Shown in pieces: positions 25,393-34,977 of a DNA stretch of 64,000 nucleotides. The notes below the pieces were generated by a model. That model saw only the letters and a list, made by a program, of their open reading frames with translations. It did not search any database and was not told the origin of the DNA. How positions within the stretch are numbered: the stretch's first letter is position 1; every line of letters starts with the position of its first letter. Source of the stretch: a bacterium (GTDB lineage Bacteria; Chloroflexota; Anaerolineae; Caldilineales; Caldilineaceae); assembly GCA_016124945.1 (NCBI GenBank), contig WGMT01000088.1, forward strand, positions 1 to 64,000. Reading direction: 5' to 3'. The translations under genes and the position numbers were made by a program.

Positions 25393-27078
25393 ATGGACGC
25401 CACGACCGCCTACGATCTCAAATCCGTCAAATTGCCCTATCTTGCAGGCGCGATGCTGAGCACCTTTATCGCCTTGGTGGAAAGCCCACTGGGCGGCGCG
25501 CTGATCCCCAATCTGTTGCAGAGCGGGGGCATCACCAATCTGCGTCGTCGTCACTTTGACGAAGCGCCGACCTATTTGCCGATCCACTACACCGGCGCGC
25601 CGGCCACAGAGATCGGCGCCGTGCCCGTAGCGGAATGGCCACAGGCTACCGCGCCAGGACCCGGCTTCCGCTTTGCCACCGCCTGGGATTACACAGCAGC
25701 CTACAGCAGCGGCAGCCTCTCACCTGAGGACGTGGCGCAGAAGGCGCTGGCCGCCATCGAAGCCAGCAACGCCGCCGATCCACCGCTCCGAGCCATCATC
25801 AACATCCAACGCGAGGATTTGCTGCGTATGGCGCAGGCATCGGCGCAGCGCTACCAAGAGGGCCGCGCCCTCGGTCCACTGGATGGGGTGCCGGTGGCGG
25901 TCAAGGATGAGTTGGACATGACACCCTATCCCAGCGCCGTGGGGACATCCTTCTTGGGCAAAAGCCCGGCCACCGAGGATGCAACAGTGGTGGCGCGGTT
26001 GCGGGCGGCGGGCGCTTTGTTGATCGGCAAGGCGAATATGCACGAGCTTGGCAACGGCGTCACCGGATTTAATCCACACTACGGCACGCCGCGCAACCCC
26101 TACAACCCGGCCCACTACACCGGCGGCAGTTCCAGCGGACCGGCGGCGGCGGTGGCGGCCGGCCTCTGCCCCATTGCCGTCGGCGCGGATGGGGGAGGAT
26201 CAATCCGCATCCCCGCGGCGTTCTGCGGTGTGGTAGGGCTGAAAGCGACTTACGGCCGTGTCAGCGAATTCGGTGCGGCGCCGCTCTGTTGGAGCGTGGC
26301 CCACGTTGGCCCGATTGCCGCCACAGTAGCCGACGCCGCGCTTGGCTACGCGGTGATGGCCGGTCCTGATCCCAACGATGCCAACTCGCTGCATCAGCCT
26401 CCGCCGACGTTGGCCGGCTGGGACAACGCCGATCTCTCGGGTCTGCGCATCGGCGTCTTTTGGCCCTGGTTCCGCCATGCCAGTGCCGAAGTGGTAGCAA
26501 TCTGCGAAGCGATGCTCGCCCACTTCGAGCGGATGGGTGCACAGATCCGCGAAGTGGTCATCCCCGATCTGGAGGCGGCGCGTGTCGCCCATCTCGTCTG
26601 TGTCAGCGGCGAGATGGTGCAGGCCGTGGACACTTATCACGCCCGTCATCACAAAGCGTATGGGCTGGATGTGCGCCTCAATCTGCTCCTGGCCCGTTCC
26701 TTCACGGTGATGGACTATGTTAAGGCGCAACGGGTGCGCACGCGCATGATTGCCCACTTCAAGCGCTGCTTCGAAAGCGTGGATCTGATTGTGACGCCCG
26801 CCACGGGGATAGCCGCGCCGCCCATCACAGCCGCGGCGCTGGCGGGTGGCGACTCGGACCTGGCAACCCTGACCGAAATCATGCGCTTCCCCGCGCCCGC
26901 CAATCTGACGGGCCTGCCTGCTATCTCCTTCCCCGCCGGTTACACATCCGCAGGTCTGCCGGTCGGTATGCAGGCCATCGCCCGCCCGTGGGATGAAGTA
27001 ACCCTCCTGCGCCTGGCTCTGGCGGCGGAGTGTGTAGTGGAGCACAGAGCGCCCCAGGTTTATTACCGTATGATCTAG
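25393..27078 (+). CDS. Amidase signature family hydrolase
   Basis: This 561-residue Ser-cisSer-Lys amidase has its catalytic Lys in [12 protein letters not shown], the glycine/serine-rich loop [16 protein letters not shown] and the nucleophile Ser in [21 protein letters not shown]. An unusual ~90-residue N-terminal extension precedes the core (family cores start near '[10 protein letters not shown]'), which recalls the fatty-acid-amide-hydrolase branch. It hydrolyses an amide bond in the cytoplasm; the substrate is unknown. Start ATG 25393 has AGAGGA 9 nt upstream. The M81 peptidase gene follows after 285 nt. Confidence 0.92.
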   Translation: MDATTAYDLKSVKLPYLAGAMLSTFIALVESPLGGALIPNLLQSGGITNLRRRHFDEAPTYLPIHYTGAPATEIGAVPVAEWPQATAPGPGFRFATAWDYTAAYSSGSLSPEDVAQKALAAIEASNAADPPLRAIINIQREDLLRMAQASAQRYQEGRALGPLDGVPVAVKDELDMTPYPSAVGTSFLGKSPATEDATVVARLRAAGALLIGKANMHELGNGVTGFNPHYGTPRNPYNPAHYTGGSSSGPAAAVAAGLCPIAVGADGGGSIRIPAAFCGVVGLKATYGRVSEFGAAPLCWSVAHVGPIAATVADAALGYAVMAGPDPNDANSLHQPPPTLAGWDNADLSGLRIGVFWPWFRHASAEVVAICEAMLAHFERMGAQIREVVIPDLEAARVAHLVCVSGEMVQAVDTYHARHHKAYGLDVRLNLLLARSFTVMDYVKAQRVRTRMIAHFKRCFESVDLIVTPATGIAAPPITAAALAGGDSDLATLTEIMRFPAPANLTGLPAISFPAGYTSAGLPVGMQAIARPWDEVTLLRLALAAECVVEHRAPQVYYRMI

Positions 27079-27363
27079 TCAATACGCCGTTTCAAATGGC
27101 CGGAAAGTAGTCTCATTGCCGACTTCATTGACAAAGCCACTGGAAGACACCGGAACGATTAGCATACACACAAGAGTTAAGGTATTCGTGGTGTCACGAG
27201 ACACGATGTAAGCGAGGCAGATGTGGGCAGACAAGCCGGATGCCTTTTTGGCGAGATCTTTCTGTGAAGCAATCGGATGGAAGGCGTAGGTTAACCAGAG
27301 AAAAAAAACAGTTATGACCGACGGTCAAGGCAGCACCAACAACCAATGAGCCAAGGAAAGACC

Positions 27364-28848
27364 ATGCGTACAACACCGGCCACGAGCCGCCACCGTATCG
27401 GAATCGGCGGGATTGCGATTGAGAGCAGCACTTTTTCGCCGCTGCCTAGCCGACTAGATGATTTCATCATTCTCACCGGGGAAGAGATGAGCGAACGCTA
27501 TCCTTTTATGCCCGACTGGAACTTCCATGGGCGCGAGGATATTACGTGGCTGCCCTGCCAGCATGCGCGGTCGATCCCCGGCGGGCCGGTGGAGCGAGAG
27601 AGCTACGAGGTGATGAAGGGGAACTTGCTGAAGCGCATCGAGGCTGCCCTGCCCCTGGATGGCTTCTATTTCGACGTTCACGGCGCTATGAATGTGCTGG
27701 ATATGGACGACGCCGAAGCCGATCTGGCTGCCTCGATTCGCGCGTTGGTGGGGGACGAGTGTCTGATTGCCGCCGGCATGGACCTGCACGGCAACATCTC
27801 GGCGCGGCTGGTTGAACTGATCAACATCTTCACCGCCTACCGGCTTGCGCCCCACGACGATTTCATGGAGACGCGGGAGCGCACCTGCAAGCTCCTGCTC
27901 CACTGTTTAGACCACCAGATCCGCCCCATGAGGGCGTGGGTGCGTATCCCCGTGATCCTGCCTGGCGAGCGCACGAGTACGCTGGTCGATCCGGGCAAGA
28001 GCCTCTACGCCGGGCTGGTGGAACCCAACGCGCAGCCAGGCGTGTTGGATGCGTCGCTCTGGGTGGGCTACGTCTGGGCAGATGAGCCACGCAGCAGCGC
28101 CACCGTGGTCGTCACCGGCACAGACGAGGCAGTCATCACCCACGAGGCCGAGGCCATCGCCCGCCACTATTGGGACGCGCGCGATGACTTTCAGTTCGGT
28201 ACACCTGTGGGCACAGCCGATTGGTGCATTGAAGAGGCCGTGGCGCTGCCTGGCAACAGCGTGGTGATCAGCGACTCGGGCGACAACCCCACTGCGGGCG
28301 GCGTCGGCGACGTGCCCTACTTCCTGGGGCGGCTACTGGCCCACTCTGGCTTCGCCAGCGGGGATCTGGTCGCCATCTACGCCAGTATCCCAGACCGGGT
28401 GGCCGTGGAAGCCTGTTACGCCGCGGGTGAGGGCGGTGAAGTGGAGGTCTGCCTGGGCGGCAAAATGGATCCGGTAAACGGCGAGTCGCTATCGGTGCGC
28501 GGCACAGTGGAAACCCTCTACCGCAACGATCCCATTGGCGGCGATATTGCCGTCTTGCGTGTAGGTGGGGTGCGGGTTATCGTGACGTCCCGGCGCAAAC
28601 CCCATCACTATCTCAGCGACTTCACCCAACTGGGGCTGGATCCCAAAGAGTACAAGGTCATCGCTGTGAAGATCGGCTACCTCGTCCCCGACCTGCGCCA
28701 GATGGCGCGCCACGCCCTCCTGGCCCTCACGCCTGGCGCTGTGAATCAGGACATTCCAAGCCTTCCCTACCAGCGTGTTGTGCGCCCGATCTATCCGCTG
28801 GATACGGAGTTTGGGGAAGCAGCGCTGCGTGCGGTGAGGTTTGGGTAG
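27364..28848 (+). CDS. M81 family metallopeptidase (MlrC-like)
   Basis: This protein of about 494 residues is related to MlrC, the last enzyme of microcystin degradation, a zinc peptidase. Visible features are GIGGIAIESSTFSPLPS, FYFDVHGAMNVLDMDDAE, IAAGMDLHGNISARLVELIN (zinc His) and YRLAPHDDFMETRERT, then the C-terminal MlrC domain with VVISDSGDNPTAGGVGD. ATG 27364 is preferred over ATG 27346 because AAGGAAAG precedes it at good spacing. Most family members act on small peptides or unknown amides; neighbouring the amidase, it may act on similar substrates. Confidence 0.9.
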   Translation: MRTTPATSRHRIGIGGIAIESSTFSPLPSRLDDFIILTGEEMSERYPFMPDWNFHGREDITWLPCQHARSIPGGPVERESYEVMKGNLLKRIEAALPLDGFYFDVHGAMNVLDMDDAEADLAASIRALVGDECLIAAGMDLHGNISARLVELINIFTAYRLAPHDDFMETRERTCKLLLHCLDHQIRPMRAWVRIPVILPGERTSTLVDPGKSLYAGLVEPNAQPGVLDASLWVGYVWADEPRSSATVVVTGTDEAVITHEAEAIARHYWDARDDFQFGTPVGTADWCIEEAVALPGNSVVISDSGDNPTAGGVGDVPYFLGRLLAHSGFASGDLVAIYASIPDRVAVEACYAAGEGGEVEVCLGGKMDPVNGESLSVRGTVETLYRNDPIGGDIAVLRVGGVRVIVTSRRKPHHYLSDFTQLGLDPKEYKVIAVKIGYLVPDLRQMARHALLALTPGAVNQDIPSLPYQRVVRPIYPLDTEFGEAALRAVRFG

Positions 28849-28942
28849 GGATTGGGAGATTGACCTTGCGGTTCGTGTGATCAAGTAAGCCCTATACCGT
28901 TTTCCCCAGAGACACCCAAAGACTCAGACAAAGGATAGCGTT

Positions 28943-30450
28943 TTGGCTGCCCTTCACGTCTAGTTGTTCGGTAACTTTGTCCTTAAGAACGTTGACCAGT
29001 CCGTCTTCGTCAAGAGCGCTCGCCAGCAGTCGTTGGTCGCTTTCCTGGCGCTGCATGCCGGTACGCCCCATTCCCGCCAATCCCTGGCCTTCCTCTTCTG
29101 GCCGGATTCCAGTGAGGAACAGGCGCACACCAGCCTCCGCAATCTGCTCTTCCAATTGCGCCGCGATCTGCCAGAGATCGAGTGTCTGCTTTGCTTCGGC
29201 ACAAGGGCTGTCGAGTGGTGTAGCGAGGCGGGAGTTACCGTGGACGTGGCAGCTTTCAGGCGTGCTTTAGATCGGGCCAAGGAAGCTGGCGACGATGAAC
29301 ACAGAATCCAGGCGGCGCTGGAAGAGGCCGTTGCCTGCGACACGAATGACTTGTTGCCTGCCCTCTACGACGAATGGATCTTGAGTGAGCGGGAACGGCT
29401 GCGCCAGCTCTATGTACAGGCGCTGGATCGGCTGATTGTTCTTCAGGAAAGCCGCCGCGCCTATGATAAGGCGGTAGTGTATGCTAAACAACTGTTAGCG
29501 CACGATCCCCTACACGAGGCGACTTACCGCCGGCTCATGCGTCTCCACGCCCTCAATCACGAGCGCAGCGCTGCCCTGCGCACCTATGTCACCTGTGCCG
29601 AAGTGCTCCAGCGTGAGTTAGGCGTGACGCCCGACATGGAAACGGACGAACTCTATCACCGATTGTTGCGTGAACAGGAGATTGATGAAGTGGCAGCAAA
29701 CGCTGTCGGGATCTCCTTTCCTCAATCGGTGGCTGTCACACCATTGGTGGGCCGGCAGTTCGCCTGGCAGCAGATGATGGAGAGCTGGCAACGCGTCGGC
29801 CGAGGAGAGCCACACCTGCTGCTCATCTCGGGAGAGGCAGGGATCGGCAAGACACGACTGGTGGAGGAATTGGTACAGGACAACACGTCAGGGCATCGCC
29901 ACCACTATCGCCCGCTGTTACCCCGTTGAAGAGAGTCTTAGCTACAGTCCTATCGTTACGTGGCTGCGTTCGGATCCACTCCAACGTGTGCTGCCGGATC
30001 TGGAGGAGATCTGGCAGACTGAACTCACCCGACTCCTGCCGGAACTGCACCTGCGCCGATCCAACCTTCCACAAGCAGAGCCGCTAACCCAGGGGTGGCA
30101 ACTGCAGCGACTCTTTGAGGCCGTGGCACGGGTGACGATGATGGCCCGGCAACCCCTGCTGCTGGTGCTCGACGATCTACAGTGGTGCGATGCAGAGACG
30201 CTGGCGTGGCTCCACTATCTGTTGCGGAGTTGCGGCCCGGCGCGTCTGCTTCTGGTGGCAACGCTACGCATTGAGGAGATCCAGGCTGTACACGCGCTGG
30301 TAGATTGGCAACAGTCGCTGCAACGCATGGGGATGCTGAGCGAGATTCCGCTGGGTCCCCTGAACCGGGCAGAAACGTCGCAACTGGCGGCCTTCGTCGC
30401 CGGGAAACCGCTGGATACAGCGACGAACGACCGCCTCTTTGCACAGAGCG
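28943..30450 (+). pseudogene. Broken BTAD/AAA-type transcriptional activator
   Basis: The original protein would have a winged-helix N-terminus and BTAD helical repeats (ALEEAVACDTNDLLPALYDE, VLQRELGVTPDMETDELYHRL), then an NTPase (Walker A SGEAGIGKTRLVEE, later Walker B PLLLVLDDLQW). Three lesions are visible: an in-frame TAG at 28961 just before LFGNF in the first strand, a frameshift near 29880-29890 between the Walker A region and ATTIARCYPVEES, and a 3' truncation near 30450. There the frame stops after DRLFAQSE, 19 nt before the stop codon of the convergent importer ATPase gene. Such regulators normally run over 900 residues, so most of the C-terminal half is gone. Confidence 0.85.
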
Positions 30451-30468
30451 AGAGAACCACTAAGACGG

Positions 30469-31491
30469 TTACAGCTCCACGCCGCGCAGTGTCAGGCTCT
30501 CGGCGAAGTGACAGGCGCTAAACCGTCCTGGCTCTACTTCGCGCAGGGACGGGGAATCGGTACGGCAGCGCTCCTGTACGTAGGGGCAACGTGGGTGGAA
30601 ATAGCAGCCGCTCGGCGGGTTGGAAGGATCAGGAATTTCACCCTGGAGGACGATGCGGCTGGAATGTTGGGTGGGATCAGGCTTGGGCACGGCGGAAATC
30701 AATGCTTCGGTATATGGGTGCAAAGGACGCTTGTACAGCGCGCCTGTCTCTGCCACTTCCACCAGTTTGCCCACGTACATCACCGCCACCCGGTCGGCCA
30801 CATATTCCACCACACTCAGATCGTGCGAGATGAAGAGATAGGTCAGGTTCAGGTCGCGCTGCAAACCACGCATGAGCTTGAGAATCTGCGCCCGCACCGA
30901 CACATCCAACGCCGAGACGGCTTCATCGGCGATGACGACGCGCGGGTCAAAGACAATGGCGCGGGCAATGCCGATGCGCTGGCGCTGTCCACCGCTGAAG
31001 GCGTGGGGGTAGCGACGCATGTATTCTGGCCGCAACCCAACCCGTTCCAGCGTCTGCGCCACGCGCTCTTCAAGTTCTTTGCCTGTGGCAAGGTTGTTGA
31101 TACGCAACGGTTCACCCACAATATCGAGCACCGTCATGCGCGGGTTGAGCGACGAAAAGGGATCCTGGAACATCATACGGATCTCACGTCGATAAGGGCG
31201 GAGTCCGCCTTTGTCCAACGTCGCCAGATCAACGGTGCGGTTGTCGGCTGTGCGGTAGAGGACTTCGCCGGCTGTGGGTTGTTGGGCGCGCACAATACAG
31301 CGACCTAGCGTCGTTTTGCCTGATCCGCTCTCTCCGACTAACCCCAACGTTTCGCCTGCCTTCACCGTGAAGCTGACGTCGTCTACAGCACGTACATGGC
31401 CCACCACCCGCGCCAGAAATCCCTTGTGGATGGGGAAGAATTTTTTCACATTTTTGACGGTGAGGATGTTTTCGTCGTTTGGTAGAGGCAT
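30469..31491 (-). CDS. ABC transporter ATPase, DppF/OppF type
   Basis: About 340 residues. The frame is open to 31599, but ATG 31491 ([19 protein letters not shown]) avoids overlap with the preceding gene and has GGGAAC upstream. It shows Walker A ([14 protein letters not shown]), the signature [15 protein letters not shown], Walker B ([16 protein letters not shown]), the H-loop SHDLSVVEY, and the C-terminal oligopeptide-ABC extension with a Cys-containing motif ([17 protein letters not shown]). It pairs with the DppD-type ATPase encoded upstream. Last gene of the glycoside-uptake operon. Confidence 0.94.
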   Translation of the reverse strand: MPLPNDENILTVKNVKKFFPIHKGFLARVVGHVRAVDDVSFTVKAGETLGLVGESGSGKTTLGRCIVRAQQPTAGEVLYRTADNRTVDLATLDKGGLRPYRREIRMMFQDPFSSLNPRMTVLDIVGEPLRINNLATGKELEERVAQTLERVGLRPEYMRRYPHAFSGGQRQRIGIARAIVFDPRVVIADEAVSALDVSVRAQILKLMRGLQRDLNLTYLFISHDLSVVEYVADRVAVMYVGKLVEVAETGALYKRPLHPYTEALISAVPKPDPTQHSSRIVLQGEIPDPSNPPSGCYFHPRCPYVQERCRTDSPSLREVEPGRFSACHFAESLTLRGVEL

Positions 31492-31523
31492 TGTGAGTTC
31501 CCTGAATGTGCGGATGCGGCTCA

Positions 31524-32540
31524 TTACTCGATATACAGGTGACAGCGCACCGCCCGCCCATCCGGCATTTCTACCGACGTGAGCGGCTTGACATCGCACA
31601 CACCGGGGATCATGTCTGGGCAGCGTGGGTGAAAAGGGCAGCCGCTTGGGCGGTTATACGGATCGGGGACCATGCCCTCGATGGGTTCCAGTTCCCAACT
31701 TTTGCCATGCCCCAGGCGCGGAATCGAACGCAAGAGGGCACGGGTATAGGGATGCAAGGGATCTTTAAAAATGGAGATCACATCGGCCCTTTCCATCACC
31801 TCGCCCAAGTACATCACCACGACCTCATTGCAACTCTCTGCCACTACACCCAGATCATGGGTGATCAACATCACCGCCATACCCATTTCCTGTTGTAACT
31901 CGCGTATCAATTCCATGATCTGCGCCTGCGTGGTGACATCCAGCGCGGTGGTCGGCTCGTCGGCAATGAGCAGCCGCGGGTTGCAGACCAACGCCATTGC
32001 GATCATGGCGCGCTGGCGCATCCCCCCCGAAAGCTCGAAGGGATAAGCATCGACGCGCTGTTCGGGGCGGGCAATGCCCACACGCCGCAGCATGTCAATG
32101 GCCAGTTGACGCGCCTCGTGCTTGTTGACGTCCTGGTGCAGCAAAATCGCTTCCATGATCTGAAAGCCCACGGTGTGCATCATGCTCAAAGACGTCATCG
32201 GCTCCTGATAGATCATGGCGATCTCTTTGCCGCGCACCGAGCGAATCTTCTTGCCGCGCGGGTCCAGCGCAGTCAGCTCGATGATCTCACCTTGTCCACT
32301 TGCCGTGGTGGCCGCCAGGTTCAACGTGACACGACCACCCACAATTTTGCCCGGGCGGGCCACAGCCTGTAACAGGGCATAGGCCATCACACTCTTGCCC
32401 GAACCACTCTCGCCCACAATGCCCAGCGTTGTGCCCGGCTTAATCGCAAACGAGACGCCTTCCACGGCTTTCACAATCCCCTCACGCGTAGGGAAATGCA
32501 CACGTAAATCTTCAACTTGCAGAAGGACTCGATCTTGCAT
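31524..32540 (-). CDS. ABC transporter ATPase, DppD/OppD type
   Basis: About 338 residues from ATG 32540 ([20 protein letters not shown]); a TTG 24 nt upstream is less likely. Walker [14 protein letters not shown], signature [15 protein letters not shown], Walker [18 protein letters not shown]-loop THDLGVVAE, and the C-terminal Cys motif ([18 protein letters not shown]). Cytoplasmic energising subunit of the importer; its gene is 32 nt before that of its DppF-type partner. This is the only DppD/DppF-type pair in the window, although three family-5 receptors are present. Confidence 0.94.
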   Translation of the reverse strand: MQDRVLLQVEDLRVHFPTREGIVKAVEGVSFAIKPGTTLGIVGESGSGKSVMAYALLQAVARPGKIVGGRVTLNLAATTASGQGEIIELTALDPRGKKIRSVRGKEIAMIYQEPMTSLSMMHTVGFQIMEAILLHQDVNKHEARQLAIDMLRRVGIARPEQRVDAYPFELSGGMRQRAMIAMALVCNPRLLIADEPTTALDVTTQAQIMELIRELQQEMGMAVMLITHDLGVVAESCNEVVVMYLGEVMERADVISIFKDPLHPYTRALLRSIPRLGHGKSWELEPIEGMVPDPYNRPSGCPFHPRCPDMIPGVCDVKPLTSVEMPDGRAVRCHLYIE

Positions 32541-32600
32541 GTGCGATCTTTCTGAGAGTGTCAAGAGTTGGATGTGTCTGAGAAATGGTTTCGAGTCTGG

Positions 32601-32695
32601 GCGTGATGCGTAATTCGTAATTCGTAGACAAAGCCACCTGCCAATTGGCGACCAATTTCGTAGACAAATTACGCATCACGCATCACGCATTACGC
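32601..32695. repeat. Inverted heptamer arrays at the end of the permease gene
   Basis: Four 7-mers (GCGTGAT, GCGTAAT, TCGTAAT, TCGTAGA) at 32601-32628 face four complementary 7-mers (ATTACGC, ATCACGC x2, ATTACGC) at 32668-32695. The TAA stop codon of the DppC-type gene (32690-32692) is in the last array. The spacer contains CCAATTGGCGACCAA, whose exact complement is in the 34.9-kb element, and TTCGTAGACAAA occurs twice. Confidence 0.92.
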
Positions 32696-33847
32696 ATACG
32701 GATCCGCCGCGTCACGCAACCCATCGCCGAGGAAATTCAACGCCAGCACGGTGACCACCACCGCCACGGCAGGCCACATCTGCCAGGGCGCTTGCAAGAC
32801 GGTGCGCACACTCTGCGCCTCACGCAGCAGTGTGCCCCAACTGACCAGTGGCGCCTGCAACCCCAACCCCAGGAAGGACAACGACGTCTCCGACAAGATC
32901 ATGGCTGGAATCGCCAGCGTGGTGGAGGCGATGATATGGCTCATAAAGGACGGCACCATGTAGCGCGTAATGATGCGTAGATCGCTGGCGCCATCCAACT
33001 CCGCCGCGGTGACAAACTCTTCATTGCGCAACGCCAGGAATCGTCCACGCACGACGCGCGCCAGCCCTGTCCACCCAATCAGCGAGAGAATCACGGTGAT
33101 GCCAAAGTAGATGCGCAGCGGCGGCCAGTTGGCAGGCAGCGCCGCCGCCAGCCCCATCCACAGCGGAATGGTGGGGATCGAACGCAGGAATTCGATGACA
33201 CGCTGGATGATGTTGTCTACAACACCGCCGTAGTAGCCCGACATGCCCCCCAACAGGATGCCCAGGATCAAGCTCAAGGTGACCCCCACCAGCCCAATCG
33301 ACATGGAGATGCGTGTGCCGTAAATCAGGCGGGTGAGCATATCGCGCCCGAGACGATCGGCGCCCAGCAAGTACATGGGTTGGCCGTCCACTTTAGGGCC
33401 GATGAAATGACGCGTCATGGGGATGAGATTCCACAGCTTATACGGGTCACCCTCGACAAAGAAGCCCAGCTCCACCTTTTCTTCTGGGTTGACGACAAAG
33501 GTGCGCCGTCCTGCTGCGGCATCGACCACAGAACTGTAGCCGTAGACGTGGGGCGAAATCCGAAAGCCGCCGTCGCTGGTATCGAACAGGTGCAACTGCT
33601 GCGGCGGCGCATAAAGATACTGCGCATTCACCTCGTCCGGTGCGAAGGGGGCCAGGAATTCGGCAAAGAGCGCCACCATATAGATCAAAATGACAAAGAC
33701 GCCGCTGGCAACAGCGACTTTGTGTTCCCGAAAACGCCACCAAACCAGTTGCCATTGAGGAGCGACAAACGCCCGCGACTCGGTTTCCTGGTCGGCGCGT
33801 TTGCCCTTGGGCGGGCCGAGCGGTTCGTTGAGGGTTGTGGTTGACAC
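32690..33847 (-). CDS. ABC transporter permease, DppC type with long periplasmic insertion
   Basis: This 385-residue permease has a first helix near residues 40-60 and the C-terminal core YLLGADRLGRDMLTRLIYGTRISMSI plus EAA loop FVTAAELDGASDLRIITRYM. It is about 80 residues longer than usual DppC proteins because of an insertion between the first helix and the GADRLGRD motif (NAQYLYAPPQQLHLFDTSDG...GFFVEGDPYKLWNLIPMTRH). Similar insertions occur in importers for oligosaccharides, which suits the two glycoside hydrolases of this operon. It starts 12 nt after the DppB-type gene ends. Confidence 0.93.
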   Translation of the reverse strand: MSTTTLNEPLGPPKGKRADQETESRAFVAPQWQLVWWRFREHKVAVASGVFVILIYMVALFAEFLAPFAPDEVNAQYLYAPPQQLHLFDTSDGGFRISPHVYGYSSVVDAAAGRRTFVVNPEEKVELGFFVEGDPYKLWNLIPMTRHFIGPKVDGQPMYLLGADRLGRDMLTRLIYGTRISMSIGLVGVTLSLILGILLGGMSGYYGGVVDNIIQRVIEFLRSIPTIPLWMGLAAALPANWPPLRIYFGITVILSLIGWTGLARVVRGRFLALRNEEFVTAAELDGASDLRIITRYMVPSFMSHIIASTTLAIPAMILSETSLSFLGLGLQAPLVSWGTLLREAQSVRTVLQAPWQMWPAVAVVVTVLALNFLGDGLRDAADPYA

Positions 33848-33859
33848 GGAATCGGTCTC

Positions 33860-34852
33860 CTATCCGGTACGTTCAAGTCGGATGCGCGGATCTAGCCAGG
33901 CCAAGAGGATGTCGGAAACCAGCGTACCGATGACGGTGAGCACGCTCAGGATCAAGATCATCGAGCCGGCCAAATACATGTCCTGCGAAACGAGGGCCTG
34001 TAACATCAACGGGCCGGTCAGCGGCAAGCTCAGCACCACGGCCACAATCGTGGAGCCGGAGACTAGTTGCGGCAGTGTCCACCCCAGTGTGCTAACGAAG
34101 GGGTTGAGCGCCACGCGCACAGGATAGCGCATGAGCAGCACAAATTCGCTCTGTCCTTTGAGGCGGGCGGTGGTGACATAAGGCTTGTGCAGTTCATCAA
34201 GCAGGTTGGCTCGCATCACGCGGATCAGGCTGGCTGTGCCGCTCAACCCCAATACGATCACCGGGATCCAGATGTGGCCCAACAAGTCGCGGATCTTCTC
34301 CCATCCCCATGCCGCCTCTTGCATGCCCGGCGAAAAGAGACCGCCCACGCTCATGTCAAACTGCGAAAAGGCGACCACCAGCAGGATCAGCGCAAGGAGA
34401 AAGTTGGGCACCGCCAGGCCGATAAAGCCGATCAGGGTGAAGAGATAGTCGGGCAGTGAATAGGGGCGCACCGCCGAGTAAATGCCAATCGGGAAGGCGA
34501 CGATCCAGGTGAAGACCAGTGTCACCAGCGAAATCGCCACCGTCAGCCACACCCGATCCCAGATCAGGCTCGACACCGAGACACGCCAGGTGAATGACTG
34601 GCCGAAGTTGCCCTGAACCACCCCCGAAATCCACTTGAAATACTGTACGTAGACCGGTTCACCCAGGCCATACGTATTGCGTAACGACTCGATGGTGGCC
34701 TGATCGATCTCCTCACCGCGCGCCGTAATCGCCGCCACATAACTGGTGAGGAAATCCCCCGGCGGCAATTGAATAATCAGAAAACTGATCACCGAAATCA
34801 CAAAGACAGTCGGGATCATCAGAAGTAGACGGTAGGCGATGTAACGTAACAT
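33860..34852 (-). CDS. ABC transporter permease, DppB type
   Basis: This 330-residue permease begins MLRYIAYRLLLMIPTVFVIS, with the family's LPPGDFLTSYVA, TYGLGEPVYVQYFKWISGVVQGNFG and EAA loop YVTTARLKGQSEFVLLMRYPVR. It partners the DppC-type protein encoded 12 nt downstream. The gene is separated from the upstream glycoside hydrolase gene by a 123-bp spacer that holds an inverted heptamer element. Confidence 0.93.
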   Translation of the reverse strand: MLRYIAYRLLLMIPTVFVISVISFLIIQLPPGDFLTSYVAAITARGEEIDQATIESLRNTYGLGEPVYVQYFKWISGVVQGNFGQSFTWRVSVSSLIWDRVWLTVAISLVTLVFTWIVAFPIGIYSAVRPYSLPDYLFTLIGFIGLAVPNFLLALILLVVAFSQFDMSVGGLFSPGMQEAAWGWEKIRDLLGHIWIPVIVLGLSGTASLIRVMRANLLDELHKPYVTTARLKGQSEFVLLMRYPVRVALNPFVSTLGWTLPQLVSGSTIVAVVLSLPLTGPLMLQALVSQDMYLAGSMILILSVLTVIGTLVSDILLAWLDPRIRLERTG

Positions 34853-34872
34853 AGATCGCTCCTAGCAGGGAG

Positions 34873-34977
34873 GCGTAATGCGTGATACGTGATTCGTAAT
34901 GGGTTAACAGAGTTGGTCGCCAATTGGACACCAGTCAAGTAGACGTATCACGCATCACGTATCATGCATCACGTATC
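34873..34977. repeat. Inverted heptamer arrays between hydrolase and permease genes
   Basis: Four 7-mers (GCGTAAT, GCGTGAT, ACGTGAT, TCGTAAT) at 34873-34900 face five complementary 7-mers (ACGTATC/ACGCATC/ATGCATC type) at 34943-34977. The TGA stop codon (34976-34978) of the upstream minus-strand hydrolase gene is inside the array. The spacer carries TTGGTCGCCAATTGG, the complement of the core in the 32.6-kb element. Confidence 0.92.

Noticed and set aside
25259-25459. 66-codon frame with a good Shine-Dalgarno sequence upstream of the amidase
   Set aside because: Low-complexity product, overlaps the amidase start in another frame, no recognisable family; kept only as a note in the spacer entry.
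34873-34977. Possible transposon ends (inverted repeats around the hydrolase spacer)
   Set aside because: No transposase or target duplication; arms are tandem heptamers, fitting the stop-codon array pattern better.
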